A DNA stretch of 64,000 nt from Myrica gale. Taxonomy: Eukaryota; Streptophyta; Magnoliopsida; Fagales; Myricaceae. How positions within the stretch are numbered: the stretch's first letter is position 1; each line of letters opens with the position of its first letter. The translations under genes and the position numbers were made by a program. Location: contig OZ005603.1 in assembly GCA_963930655.1 (NCBI GenBank), positions 18,871,001 to 18,935,000 on the forward strand. The letters are read 5' to 3'. Shown here in pieces: positions 11,266 through 22,590 of the stretch. The notes beneath the pieces are model-generated. The model saw nothing but the letters and a program-made list of their open reading frames with translations. It was not told the origin of the DNA and did not search any database.

Positions 11266-12953
11266 TTATTGTAAAATAGCTAAGGTTTTGGCAACTCCAA
11301 AATGTCCCATTAGTCCACCACCATGGGATTCTTGCACTAATAACTCCCGCATTGAACAATTAGGCACACATAGCTTATCTTCTTGGAACAAGAACCCATC
11401 AAGCCTAAAGAACTTACCACATGCAATTTTCTCACAAGCACGATATTCATCACCAAAGTCATGGTCAGCAGGATATAAATTCTTAATATGCTCCAAAGCT
11501 AATAACTTGGCATCTAGTGTGGAAAGTAGAGCATACCTGCGAGAAAGGGCATCGGCTACCACATTCTCCTTACCTTGCTTATACCGAATGACGTATGGAA
11601 ACATCTCAATGAACTCCACCCAACGCGCATGCCTTTTGTTTAGCTTGTGTTGGCCCTTCAAATGTTTCAAGGATTCATGATTGGTATGAATCACGAATTC
11701 CATAGGCCATAGGTAGTGCTGCCATGTCTCCAAGGCCCGGACTAGTGCATACAGCTCCTTGTCATAGGTGGGATAGTTTAAGGCTGCCCCGTCCTGCATA
11801 AGAACTGCGCCAATGCCAATACCTGAAGCATCACATTCAATTTCAAATGTTTTGGAAAAGTTAGGCAAAGACAATAAAGGAGCATGGGTTAGCTTCTCTT
11901 TAAGTAATTGAAACGCCTTCTCTTGCGCGTCTCCCCATTGAAATCCAACGTTCTTCTTGATTACTTCGGTAAGTGGTGTGGTTATGCTACTAAAGTCCTT
12001 CATGAACCGCCGTAAAAACTGGCAAGGCCATGAAAACTACGAACCTCACCTACACTTGTGGGACTCGGCCATTCTTGAATTGCACGTATCTTCTCTTCAT
12101 CAACCAGTATACCTTGTCCACTAACAACAAATCCCAAGAATACAAGCTTATCGGTGTAAAAAGTGCTCTTCTTCATATTAGCAAACAAGTTTTCTTTCCT
12201 AAGAACATCCAAAATAGATTTCAAGTGTGCTACATGATCATCCATGTTTTTGCTATAAATGAGTATATCATCAGAGTAAACAACAACGAATCTACCTATA
12301 AATGCACGCAAAACATGGTTCATAAGTCTCATAAAAGTAATCGGGGCGTTAGTCAATCCAAAAGGCATAACTAACCATTCATACAAACTATATTTTGTTT
12401 TAAAAGCTGTTTTCCATTCGTCTCCTTCTCTTACTCTAATTTGATGATATCCACTCCTCAAATCAATTTTCGAAAACACACAAGAACCATGCAACTCATC
12501 TAACATGTCATCTAAGCGAGGAATAGGATGACGATACTTTACCGTGATGTTGTTGATGGCTTGGCAATCAACGCACATTCTCCACGACCCATCCTTCTTA
12601 GGTACAAGTAAGACCGGAACCGCACATCGACTCATGCTCTCCCTCACGTGTCCTTTCTCCAGCAACTCACTGACTTGCCTTTTAAGCTCCTTGGTCTCCT
12701 CGGGATTGCTCCTATATGCTGGTCGGTTTGGAATTGTTGCACCGGGGACAAAATCTATTTGACGTTCAATCCCTTGGGTTGAAGGTAACCCATGTGGTAT
12801 CTTCTCGGGGAAGACATCCTCAAATTCCTGTAAAAGAGAAACAATAGAACTAGGCAAAGAAGGGTCAAGTTCGTTAGTGTTTAAAAATGCCTCTTTGTAC
12901 AAAAGTACAATCATTGGCTGACTCGAGAGCATCGCTCGCTTGACCTCACTCAC
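11266..12953 (-). pseudogene. pol: Reverse transcriptase and RNase H region, minus-strand chromovirus
   Basis: The RT part shows PVLLVPKKDGSWRMCVDC, FSKIDLRSGYHQIRV, MPFGLTNAP and the catalytic YSDDILIYSK motif (YxDD). Further on, toward lower coordinates, come [20 protein letters not shown] and [22 protein letters not shown] (RNase H) and [32 protein letters not shown]. The start of the integrase zinc-binding domain follows ([14 protein letters not shown]). Domain order is RT, RNase H, integrase, the Ty3/Gypsy order. It is old, with a small number of visible breaks. Confidence 0.92.
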
Positions 12954-13121
12954 TTTTGCATAGAATTTTTTTCTCTCTCTGATTTTCTATCAATGGCCGA
13001 ATCTTCTCTCTCTTTTTTGTCGGCCTCTCTCGGATTTTCACTCATTTTCTTTTTTTCACTCTCTTTTTGTAGTCTCACTTGATCTTGCGGTGTCAAGGGT
13101 ACAAGAGTGATCGGTTTCTGA

Positions 13122-14011
13122 TTAAGTACAAAAAGAGTACTTATTCGTAAAGCCATCATGCTTCACATGTCTATCGAATTGCCATGGTCGCCCTAGCAAT
13201 AAGTGCCCTGCTTGCATTGGTACTACATCACATAAGACTTCATCTTCGTACTTACCAATTCGAAAAACTACTAACACTTGCTTGCTCACCCTTATTTCTC
13301 CACTATCATTCAATCATTGCAACTTGTAAGGCCTAGGGTGTTTCAACAAGGGCAATCCTAATTTCTCTACCATAATCAATCTTGCAACATTAGTACAACT
13401 GCCTCCATCAATAATCACACTACATACCTTATCTTTGACGTAGAACCTAGTGTGAAAGATATTCTCCCGTTGCACTTCCTCATCTCCTTTTGCTTGCAAG
13501 CTCAAGGCTCTCCTTGCCACCAAGGTCAACGCATCGGGGGCTAAGTATTCCTCCTCGGAAACATCCTCCAATGGGGGCATGTCTTCGGTATCAGATTTTT
13601 CACCATCGGTCACAATCTCTCCATTATCCTTCAGCACCATGACTTGCTTGTTTGGACATCGGCTTGCTATGTGTCCCCTGCCTTGACATCGAAAACACTT
13701 GATATAACGATTTCTAGAAGTATAAGCTTCAGTTTTACCTTGAGAAGTGTGGCTGGTGGAAGGGGGTTTGGGCTCGGGTTTGGACACTTGTGACTTGTCC
13801 ATGGGCTTGGTATAGCGTGGCTTGGAAAAAGTAGAACTCGAATTATGGCTTGCACGTCCCCCACTTCCTCTCTTGAGTTGCTGCTCCACCTTTATAGCCA
13901 TCTCCACCCTATCATGGATCTCCCGATTCAAGCCATGTAGAAAACAAGCCATGGTAGCCTCTCGATCCTCCTCAACATTTGCACGGATCATGACCATCTC
14001 CATCTCCTTGT
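13122..14011 (-). pseudogene. gag-pro: Gag C-terminal part, zinc knuckle and protease
   Basis: On the minus strand a basic linker precedes CFRCQGRGHIASRCPNK, a CCHC zinc knuckle. An acidic stretch with SDTEDMPPLEDVSEEEY follows, then a protease-like segment with VIIDGGSCTNVARLIMVEKL, where the DGG word stands at the aspartic protease active site. Further on LLGRPWQFDRHVKHDG is another conserved protease-domain word of plant Gypsy elements. It is a fossil. The N-terminal half of gag lies beyond the solo LTR inserted at 14017-14995. Confidence 0.85.
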
Positions 14012-14016
14012 ATTAG

Positions 14017-14995
14017 TGATGAGAATACGGGCAAGGCTTCAAAGGAGCTAGTTCAAGTCCCCAAAGAGCCGGTTACGAGAGAACGAGCCAATAAGTTCAA
14101 GGACGTACTCGACGAAATCATTCATGAGATATGGGCCCAAGCCTATTCGTGGAAGCCCATCAAAGATAACCCACTTTCTAGAAGGATCCGGTCAAGAGAT
14201 ATTTTTGGTTTGATTCTAGAAGAATCAGATTGCATGGCAATTCTAAGGGAAACATCATTTCCTTTCATGGTCTTTTGATTATTTATTTTGTTGATTTAGG
14301 CATCTGATTTTTATTTTCCATTTTTAGTTTGCCGTGTGATCTCTTAGATAGTTAGGTAAGTTTCAGCTTTTCCTTTCCTTTTATTTTGGTATGTGCTTTA
14401 AGTTTCTCTACGTCCAGATTAGGTTAGTAAATAAGGAATATATTTCCTTAGTTTTGTGTCTTCTTTCATTCCCTTTTATTAGCTATAGGCGGCAGCTCTT
14501 TCTTTCCTTTGTTAGAGTCCTTTAATTTGGCAAGTAGTCTACGTAGTGCATTGGGTCAAATAAACCATATTTTATTTTCCTCAAGTTAGCTTTTACGTTC
14601 AGCTTTTGGTGAAAGTCAAATAAGGAAAGTTATTTCCATATTCTAAGTTTCTCTAGGCGTCCAGCAAGTGTCCTAGTTTTAGTTTTATTTCCTTGTTTAT
14701 TTCAGCCCTTTAAATAGGAGCTCTTGCATTGTAATTCAACGGACATTGATTAATGAAATTGTTAGACTATTTCTCTTTGGTTCTTTGAAGAACTTCTCGA
14801 ACTTATCGGGATTTCCCGTGGCTTTCGTCCTGACTTATCAAACGGATTTCCATCACCGTTTGTGGCGTCCTCATCATACCGATGTTCTTGCTTTCTTATG
14901 CAACGGGTCGAGGTTCCCTTCGAATCCATTCTAGAAACGGTCTTGGGTTCCCTATAGTTGTTGGGTCTCGTTACGGGATAACGGGGTTCACATCA
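14017..14995 (+). mobile_element. Chromovirus solo LTR with ATTAG target duplication
   Basis: It begins TGATGAGAATACGG and ends GGGGTTCACATCA; ATTAG flanks it at 14012-14016 and 14996-15000. It belongs to the same broad family as the minus-strand element it interrupts but lies in the opposite orientation, so it is a separate insertion. Near its start it encodes EPVTRERANKFKDVLDEII. A TATA-like TTTAAATAGG lies near 14709. The 979-bp length is close to the solo LTRs at 42820-43884 and 47561-48561. Confidence 0.94.
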
Positions 14996-15000
14996 ATTAG

Positions 15001-15564
15001 TCTTCTACACTTCGCTTTGTAACTTTTTGTACAGCTTCGGGTAGTAGTAGCTTGGAACGATCCGTTCCGCCTCCTATTTATCACAAGTTGATCCCACCAA
15101 GTTATAGCAAACTCAGAAAAACTCAATGATTGCTAATTTTACCTTCTTGGTTTCGGAGTAGTTGTGGCAATCAAACACGAACTCCATCTTCTTCTCCCTT
15201 GAAAAGACGGAATCTTCATTTTAATACCACTGAAGTTGTTATCTTCTCGGTTCCTAACTTCTCTACCTCGCCCTCCATATCTCCTATAGCCAACATTAGA
15301 GTCACGATTCTCTTCCTCCTCAAAGTCAGATCTATAAGGCTCTTCTTTGTTCTCCCTCGGTGGAACTCTTTCTCTTCTACGTAAATTACGACCGTTCTGT
15401 GCTTGTTCTCCACTTCTATTCTCCATATGATCGAGCCTTTCACAAAATTGATTCACTACCTCCAGCAGATGCGTCATTTGATTCGTCATGGCCTCTAGCA
15501 ACAATTTCGAATCAGCCACGTTTGTTTCATCTTTGGCAACGCTCTTTCCACTATCACGGGACAT
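15001..15564 (-). pseudogene. gag: N-terminal gag region of the minus-strand chromovirus
   Basis: The minus strand starts MSRDSGKSVAKDETNVADSK, continues with a leucine-rich segment (LLLEAMTNQMTHLLEVVNQF) and a strongly charged Arg/Glu-rich stretch, and reaches IKMKIPSFQGR, the usual lead-in to the capsid domain of plant Gypsy gag. The order with the 13122-14011 piece is right once the inserted solo LTR is taken into account. It is a fossil; the ATG at the right end is the likely gag start. Confidence 0.75.
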
Positions 15565-15985
15565 GATTCTGCAAAAACGATGTTAGAATGAAAGAAATAA
15601 CAAGGACCTCTCAAATCGCTCCCTGACGTGTTAACACTCAAGAATATAGATCACTCGTCACTCGTGTTTCTCTCAAATCTATGGCTTTTAGCCTCAGATA
15701 TTCTCACCACTCTTGCCTTTTTCCACTCAATAATTCTCTTGCGGTTCTTTTGGAACTAAACAAACAATCAAAGATCTCCAACAACTATTCAGCAAGAACT
15801 CATCAAGGAATTTCAAGAAAGCAAGATAATTAATATCAATGGAACAAGAATAGAAGGAACACGATGGATTGGGAAGGTGGAAACTAGACTAGGTAGTGAT
15901 TCGTCTCGAGAAAGAAAAAAATACTTCCTTGGGGTAAAGAGATTTTCGGACTAATATGAACCCCAATATATGCAAACAAACAATT
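15565..15985 (-). other. Leader region of the minus-strand chromovirus; boundary unclear
   Basis: There is no coding sequence. It lies upstream of the gag start on the minus strand, where primer site and 5' LTR would be expected. I see no clear LTR end or tRNA-like primer site; only TATGAACCCC near 15956 recalls the LTR terminus. The tandem array resumes by about 16025. Confidence 0.4.
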
Positions 15986-17349
15986 TTTTTTTTTATAAGT
16001 CAAGATAGTTTCTAGGACGTTTGATTTATAAAATGAAGCTAATACATTACTGGATGAGTTATAGATGAAAAGGAAATTTTAAATCGTAGAGATTAATTTG
16101 ATTTATAATTGTATACATTAATGATGAAGAAATTGAACTAAATAGATTTGTGGAAGAGTTATAGACCAAAAGATAAACTAGAAATCATCCAAATTAAATT
16201 GTTAAAATATTAGATACCTTAACGATGAAGAAAATGAAGTAAATAGATTAAGGGTAAAGTGATAGACCAAAATGTAATTGAAAAATAGTCCATATTAATT
16301 AGTTTCACAATTGGATAAATTAAAATCTTGTGTTCCTCTTGGTTATGCTAAGAACTCTCTGAAAGTATCAATTTTCTCTTGTAGCGTTCAACCAACCAAA
16401 CTTATCACTATGATTTCTTGAGAGCATCGTAGGTGTGGTGTTTTATTCTTTCGAATTCTGGGTTCTCATCGGGTTAGGTGACGGGTAAAGCCTCAACAAA
16501 TCCAGTCCGAAGGATCCAGGGCAACACATCACAATTGTTGGTAGTGTTCTTATCATTAATGATGAAGAAAATGAAGCAAATAGATTAATTGGAGAGTTAT
16601 AGACAAAAATATAAATCAAGAATTGTCTAAATTAACTAGTTTGAAAACCAGATACCTTAATAATAAAAAAATACTGACGCAAATACATTAATTTTTTAAT
16701 ACTTAGATATCTTAATGGTGAAGGAAATGGAAGAGGTAGATGAATGGAAGTCTTATAGACTAAATTATCAACGAAAAATAGTCCTAATTAATTAGTTTCA
16801 AAATTATGTGCCTAAATATCGAACAAAATTAAGCAAATAGATTAATGAAACAGTTTTACGCCAAGATATAAATGAAAAAATGGTCCAAATTAATTAGTTT
16901 CAAAACTATAGACATTAATATTGAATAAAATGAAGCAAATACATTACTGGATGAGTTATAGACGAAAAGGAAATTTTAAATCGTCGAGATTAATTTGATT
17001 TATAATTGGATACATTTATGATGAAGAAATTGAACGAAATAGATTAGGGGAAGAGTTATGAACAAAAGGTAGACTAGAAATCATCCAAATTAAATTGTTA
17101 AAATATTAGATACCTCAACGATGAAGAAAATGAAGCAAATAAATTAAGGGTAGAGTGATAGACCAAAATATAATTGAAAAATAGTCCAAATTAATTAGTT
17201 TCACAATTAGAAAAATTAATATCTTGTGTTCCTCTTGGTTATGCTAAGAACTTTTTGAACGTATCAATTTTCTCTTGTGGCTTTCAACCAACCAAACTTA
17301 TCACCATGATTTTTTGAGAGCTTCGTATATTTTGTCGATGTGGTGTTTT

Positions 17350-17578
17350 GTAAAGCTATTGGTTGAAGATAATGGAAAACCTCAAGGCTCGGTGAAGGAG
17401 CTTGAGGGGTGGATGTAGGCGGGTTTGCCTAACTACCTAAAAATCTAGTGTTAGCTCCTCTTTTCCCTTCTCCTTACTTTAGCACTTATTTACAGTTATT
17501 GCATATTATATACTTGTGCTAAAATAGGCCTTACATGCAAACGTATTGAGTTGCCTTAATCCTGAAAACTAGGACTCA
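17350..17578 (+). mobile_element. 3' end piece of a SIRE-type Copia LTR
   Basis: It matches the last part of the LTR at 46411-48685: GTAAAGCTATTGG, CCTCAAGGCTCGGTGAAGGAG, GGGTGGATGTAGGCGGG and the terminal TTGCCTTAATCC...AGGACTCA. It is embedded in a linker of the tandem array with no visible target duplication. Confidence 0.75.
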
Positions 17579-19144
17579 AAATCTTTTTCTTCACGATTTT
17601 GGGGTTTCATCAAAATTGTTAGTGGAGTTCGTATAATTAATGATGAAGCAAATGAAGCAAATAGATTAATTGATGAGTTATAGAGAAAAATATAACTGAA
17701 GAATTGTCTAAATTCACTAGCTTAAAAACTAGATATCTTAATAATGAAAAACAACTGATGTAAATTCATTAATTTTTTAATAATTCGAAACCTTAATGGT
17801 GTTGGAAATGGAGGAAGTAGATTAATGGAAGTGTTATAGACAAAAATATACATGAAAAATAGTCCAAATTAATTAGTTTCAAAATTATATATCTAAATAT
17901 CGAACAAAATAAGCAAATAGATCAATGAACTAGTTACACATCAAAATATAAATGAAAATTAGTCCAAATTAATTAGTTTCAAAACAAGATACATTAATAT
18001 TTATTAAAATGAAGCAAATACATTAATGGAAAATTTGGAGACGAAAATGAAATTTTAAATGTTCAAAATTAATTTTATTTATAATTAGGTACATTAAAGA
18101 TGCATAAGTTGAACAAGATAGCGTAATGGAAGAGTTATAGAACAAAAGATAAACAAAAAATCGTCAAAGTTAAAATTTTTAATTTTAGATACCTTAATGA
18201 TTAAGAAAATGAAGCAAACAAATTAATGGAATAATTATAGACCAAAATATAAACGAAAAATAGTCCAAAGTAATTAGTTTCAATTTTCTCTTGTGGCGTT
18301 CAACCAACCAAACCTGTCACCTCGATTTCTTGAGAGCTTCGTTGGTTTTCTTGGTGTGGTGTGAAATCTTTCGAAGTCTGGGTTGTCATCTGGTTACAAG
18401 ACGGGTAAAAGCTCAAAAAAACTTGTGGTCTTCACGATTTTGGGCTTCCATCAAAATTGTTGGTGGAGTTCGTATCATTAGTGATGAGGAAAACGAAGCA
18501 AATAGATTAATGGAAGAGTTTCAGCCAAAAATATAAATGAAGAATTGTCTAAATTCACTATCTTAAAAACTAGATACCTTAATAATGAAAAAAAAAAACT
18601 GAAGCAAATACTTTAATTTTAAAATAATTAGATACGTTAATGGTGAAGGAAATGGAGGAAGTTGATTAACGAGTGTTATAGACCAAAATATAAATGAAAA
18701 ATAGTCCAAAATGAATTTATTTCAAAACTAGATACATTAATAATGAATAAAATGAAGCAAATACATTAAAGGAAGAGTTATAGATGAAAAGAAAATTTTA
18801 AATCGTCGAAATTATTTTGATTTATAATTAGATACATTAATGATGAAGAAATGGAACCAAATACATTAATGGAAGAGTTATATACAAAAAGACAAACTAA
18901 AAATCGTCAAAATTAATTTTTTTTATTATTAAATACCTTAATGATGAAGAAAATGAAACAAATAGATTAATGGAAGAGTTATAAACCAAAATATAAATGA
19001 AAAATAGTCCAAATTAATTAGTTTCAAAATTAGATACATTAATATCTTGTGTTCCATCACAATTGTTGGTGGAGTTCAAATCATTAATGATGAAGAAAAT
19101 GAATAATTGATATAGCCAAAAATATAAATGAATAATTGTCTAAA

Positions 19145-19422
19145 TGTGGTCCAGACGGATTTAATTTTTTTTAAAAAATATATTTTTTTAAAAAAAATTT
19201 ATTCGCATACTGCGCAAAGTGTTATTTTTTTAATAATTAAAAACAATTTTAAAAAAAGTTTATTAAATTTGGGCTTGTCCGGTCCGGACCGCATGTCAAA
19301 AATTTATAAAACGGACCGGACCGCATAAATCCGGTCTAGACCGGACCACATTTTAAAAATTATGACGGACCGGACAGCAAATCTGGTCCGGTTTTCCAGT
19401 CCAGTCTGCGGTCCGGTTTTAA
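19145..19422. mobile_element. Unclassified 280-bp insert rich in GGTCCGGACC palindromes
   Basis: The insert splits an array subunit: the left flank AATTGTCTAAAT and the right flank AATTCTATACCTTAATGG are array sequence. The left half is nearly pure A/T. The right half repeats GGTCCGGACCGCA-like words in both orientations at least six times. No open frame and no clean terminal inverted repeat or target duplication was found. It could be a MITE or another small palindromic element. Confidence 0.5.
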
Positions 19423-19726
19423 TAATTCTATACCTTAATGGTGAAGGAAAAGGAAGACGTAGATTAATGAAAGTGTTATATAAACCAAAAATTACATGAA
19501 AAAATAGTCAAAATCAATTAGTTTCAAAATTATATACCTAAATATCGAACAAAATAAGCAAATAGATTAATGAAATAGTTATACGCCAAACTATAAGTGA
19601 AAAATAGTCCAAATTAATTAGTTTCAAAACAAGATACATTAATCTTGAATAAAATGAAGCAAATAAATTAATGGAAAAGTTAGAGACGAAGTCAAGATAC
19701 ATTAATGATGAAGAAATTGAACGAAA

Positions 19727-21013
19727 TGTTGGTTTTTAGTCACAATCAATGTTTTGGTGATAACAATAGAAGTAATTGGGATCTGAAGCAAAGCGGATCC
19801 AAAATGAGCACGGCGCGATCATGCATCACCTTCAATGGAAGTGCTCTTAAAGTGAAGACTCAAGATGCTAGAGTAATCTTTGTAACTCTAAGACTTCATC
19901 TTTAACAAGGATTTCAATCACACACATGCATAATTCTTCGAACTTGTATAAACTGTTTTAACGTTTGTTGAAAGATTAAAACCTTTTTTAATGGCTTCAA
20001 AATATCCCAAATAAACTCTCAAACCTTCTTATATACTTATGAGAAGTTAGTGTTTAAAATTGGATACTTTAAGTTGTTCAAAATCGAGTTTTTAAATAAA
20101 CCGGATCATGTGTTAAGTTGAGGAGGCCGACCGGCTTAGGAAGAGGTCGACTGGATCTTCGACCACTTCGTATAGCGGTTGACCGGTAGCATTTATTAAA
20201 GAGCCGCTAAGCTTCGAACAATATGACCGTTGTGTAATGGTAACTTGAAGCGGTCGACCGACTCGTTTTAACAGATAACTCCTAACGGATATTAACGACT
20301 ATTTTTCTCATGAGGCCTATATAAATCTATTCCCACGCCTTTGTAACATAACTCAATCATCCAAAATCATTTTATAAAGGCTAAGAGTGATAAAAAAACC
20401 TTCCAATCCTTATTCAAACATCATTTACACATAATCTTCATTTTCACATCCTTGTTATTGTGTGAAGCCTATGAGCTAGTTATTTCTCATTGTAATATCC
20501 ACTCCAACAAGGGAGTTTTAGAGGGAAATTTTGTTCAACCATATACATTACGAAGAGAATGATTCTCTTGTATCCTTTCGGTGTGGGTTGTTCATCGAAA
20601 GAAGGAGTTTGAAGAGGTTTGTTCTCAAACTCGTTCTTGAGGCTTGAAGAGGGTTTTCTCAAGCTCAAGTGTAAGGAAACCTTTCCCTTGGTTGAAGGGA
20701 GAATAGTGGAAAAACCTGAAAGCTCGGTAAAGGAACTTGAGGGGTGGACGTAGGCGGGCTTGCCGAACCACCTAAAATATTGTGCTTGCTTCTCTTCCTT
20801 TATCTCCTTTATTTGTGCTACTAGTTTATTGCTTTAAAGTTTTCACTTGTGTATTTAGATTGCAATACATACTCTTGTGTTTAATCCTTTATTGCAATCA
20901 ATCTCATTTGTGAGACTTGTAGCTAGCAAGCACATTCTTTAGGGTAAATTTCGAAAAAGTTTTGAAACTCAATTTACCCCCACTCATGGGTTGCCTTAAT
21001 CCTAGGAATATCA
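19727..21013 (+). repeat. 5' LTR of the SIRE-type element (1287 bp)
   Basis: It runs from TGTTGGTTTTTAGTC to CCTAGGAATATCA. A TATA box TATATAAA is at 20318-20325. Upstream of it lie several GTCGAC-type near-palindromes (20129-20190 and near 20252). The partner LTR is 38951-40226. Confidence 0.95.
20318..20325 (+). promoter_or_regulatory. TATA box of the SIRE-type 5' LTR
   Basis: TATATAAA, shared with the 3' LTR at 39544-39551 in the context GAGGCCTATATAAA. It is the only strong TATA in the LTR. Confidence 0.6.
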
Positions 21014-21015
21014 AA

Positions 21016-21027
21016 TGGTATTGGAGC
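21016..21027 (+). other. Primer binding site
   Basis: TGGTATTGGAGC lies two bases after the 5' LTR. It resembles the TGGTATCAGAGC primer site complementary to the 3' end of plant initiator methionine tRNA, differing at two positions. Confidence 0.8.
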
Positions 21028-21068
21028 TTTGTGCTAACTTTAGCAAGATTTAAAAATCTTGAGTTAGA

Positions 21069-22590
21069 ATGGGAACTTCAAGCAATATCTCACATGTTGA
21101 GGGAAAATTTATTTTCAATCCATTGATTATGATATATGACTTTGTGTTCTAAATGGACCACATTATCCTATGAAATCCGTAGATGAGAAAATTATCTCTA
21201 AGACCGTCAGTGAGTATACCGATGATGACAAAAAGAAAATTTCCATTAATGCTAAAGCTATGAACATTCTTTATTGTGCATTAGATATAAATGAATTCAA
21301 TAGAATATCTACTTGTGATAGTGCAAAGGAAATTTGGCATACTCTAGAAATCATGCATAAAGGTACGAACCAAGTAAAAGAATCTAAGATAAGCATGCTA
21401 GTTCATAACTATGAATTGTTTAAAATGAAACTGGAGGAAAACATCAGTGACATGCTTACTAGATTTACGAATATTATAAATGGTTTGAATGCTCTTGGAA
21501 AAGTGTACACTAACTCCAATTTGGTGATGAAAATTCTTAGGTCACTACCAAAGACTTGGGAAGCCAAAGTCACCGATATTCAAGAAGCAAAGGACCTTAC
21601 CAAGTTGCCTTTGGAAGAGTTTGTTGGAAGAAAGTCCAAAAAGGAGAAGTATAGCTTTGAAATCCTCCGTTGTTGAGGTTGAAGAAGATGATGATGAGAA
21701 TGGAGACGAGGATATAGCATTCATGACTAGAAATTTTAGAAACTTCCTCAAGAGAAAGCAAGCAAGGAATAACTTCAAAGATTTCAAAAGAGAAGAGCCA
21801 AAGAAGGAATACTCAAAGGTGGACAACAAGAAGGACCACATCACTTGCTATAAATGCAAGAAACCCGGTCACATTAAGGCGGATTGCCCCCTACTCAAAT
21901 ACAAAACGAAAGCTATGAAACCTACATGGGAAGATAACGATTCAAGCTTCTCTGAAGAAGAAGCTTGCTATAAATGCAAACATGTGCTTCATGACACTAG
22001 AAGATGATGAGGTATATATCTCGGATCTTGAAGATTCAAAACCTTAATATGATGAATTAGAAAATGCCTTTGATGTGTTATACATTACGTTTGAAAAGCT
22101 TAAACTCAAATACAATGTTTTGAAAAATAAGCATTCACTAGCTACAAGTGACATTGATTCCTTAAAGGATGAACAAGGAAATTTGAAGCTAGAGAATGAG
22201 GAATTGAAACTAAAAGTTTCAACCTTGGAAATTGAGAACAAAGCTTCAAAGATAAGGTTACTCGTCAAAACACCATATTTGAAAAGTTCTCTCAAGGAAG
22301 CAAAGCTTTGGAGAACATTCTAAATAGTCAAAGATGTGTTTTTGACAAAAGTGGTTTAGGCTACAAGCCTTATCAAAATGAAAAATACTTCAAAAATTTA
22401 TTTGTCAAAGCCAAATATTCAAATGAATATTTTCATATTTGTAACTTTTGCAACAAGAACTGACATTTAATATTCAATTGTCCACTTAAGAAATTTGGGT
22501 GCAAAGCTCTTAGAAAGGTATGGGTTCCAAAGGAAAACATAGCTAACCCAAAAGGACCCAAAAAGGTTTGGGTACCAAAAGCTTCATCTT
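21069..22590 (+). pseudogene. gag: Gag region of the SIRE-type element
   Basis: A likely start ATG is at 21069. The capsid region has KEIWHTLEIMHKGTNQVKESK, MLVHNYELFKM, MLTRFTNIINGLNALGK and ILRSLPKTWEAKVTDIQEAK, which are standard for Copia gag (UBN2-type). A Glu/Asp-rich spacer precedes CYKCKKPGHIKADCP (CCHC zinc knuckle, near 21849). Then come a coiled-coil-like Lys/Glu/Leu stretch and repeats of KVWVPK near the end. Close relatives of the capsid words occur on the minus strand at 58749-59000. It is a fossil. Confidence 0.9.

Larger units (their letters stand above)
5599..15985 (-). mobile_element. Ty3/Gypsy chromovirus-type element, minus strand, with two nested LTRs
   Basis: Reading from right to left the order is untranslated leader, gag, protease, RT, RNase H, integrase, polyprotein tail and 3' LTR, the Ty3/Gypsy order. 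The RT wording (NRPAYRSNPEETKEL, YRHPIPRLDDMLDELHG) and the TRARAKK tail encoded in the LTR are typical of plant chromoviruses; a CRM- or Galadriel-like lineage is my guess from memory. Two later LTRs interrupt it, at 6809-10725 and 14017-14995, both with perfect 5-bp target duplications. A clear 5' LTR is missing on the right. The element is a fossil, broken in several places besides the insertions. The right boundary is unsure between about 15960 and 16024. Confidence 0.85.
16025..19721 (+). repeat. Higher-order tandem array, best-preserved block
   Basis: Linkers start at 16327 and 17223, a spacing of 896 bp. In the unit between them, successive subunits begin near 16713, 16813, 16914, 17014, 17114 and 17215, so the subunit period is 100-102 bp. 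Typical subunit words are GAAGCAAATAGATTAATGG, GAGTTATAGACCAAAATATA and AGTCCAAATTAATTAGTTTC. The 235-bp linker carries TCTTGTGGCGTTCAACC and GACGGGTAAAG. Later units are shortened and carry a Copia LTR piece (17350-17578) and a GC-rich insert (19145-19422). No gene is seen. Confidence 0.92.

Noticed and set aside
15956-16024. 5' LTR of the minus-strand chromovirus
   Set aside because: Only a short TATGAACCCC word recalls the LTR end; the rest does not align, so I did not call an LTR here.
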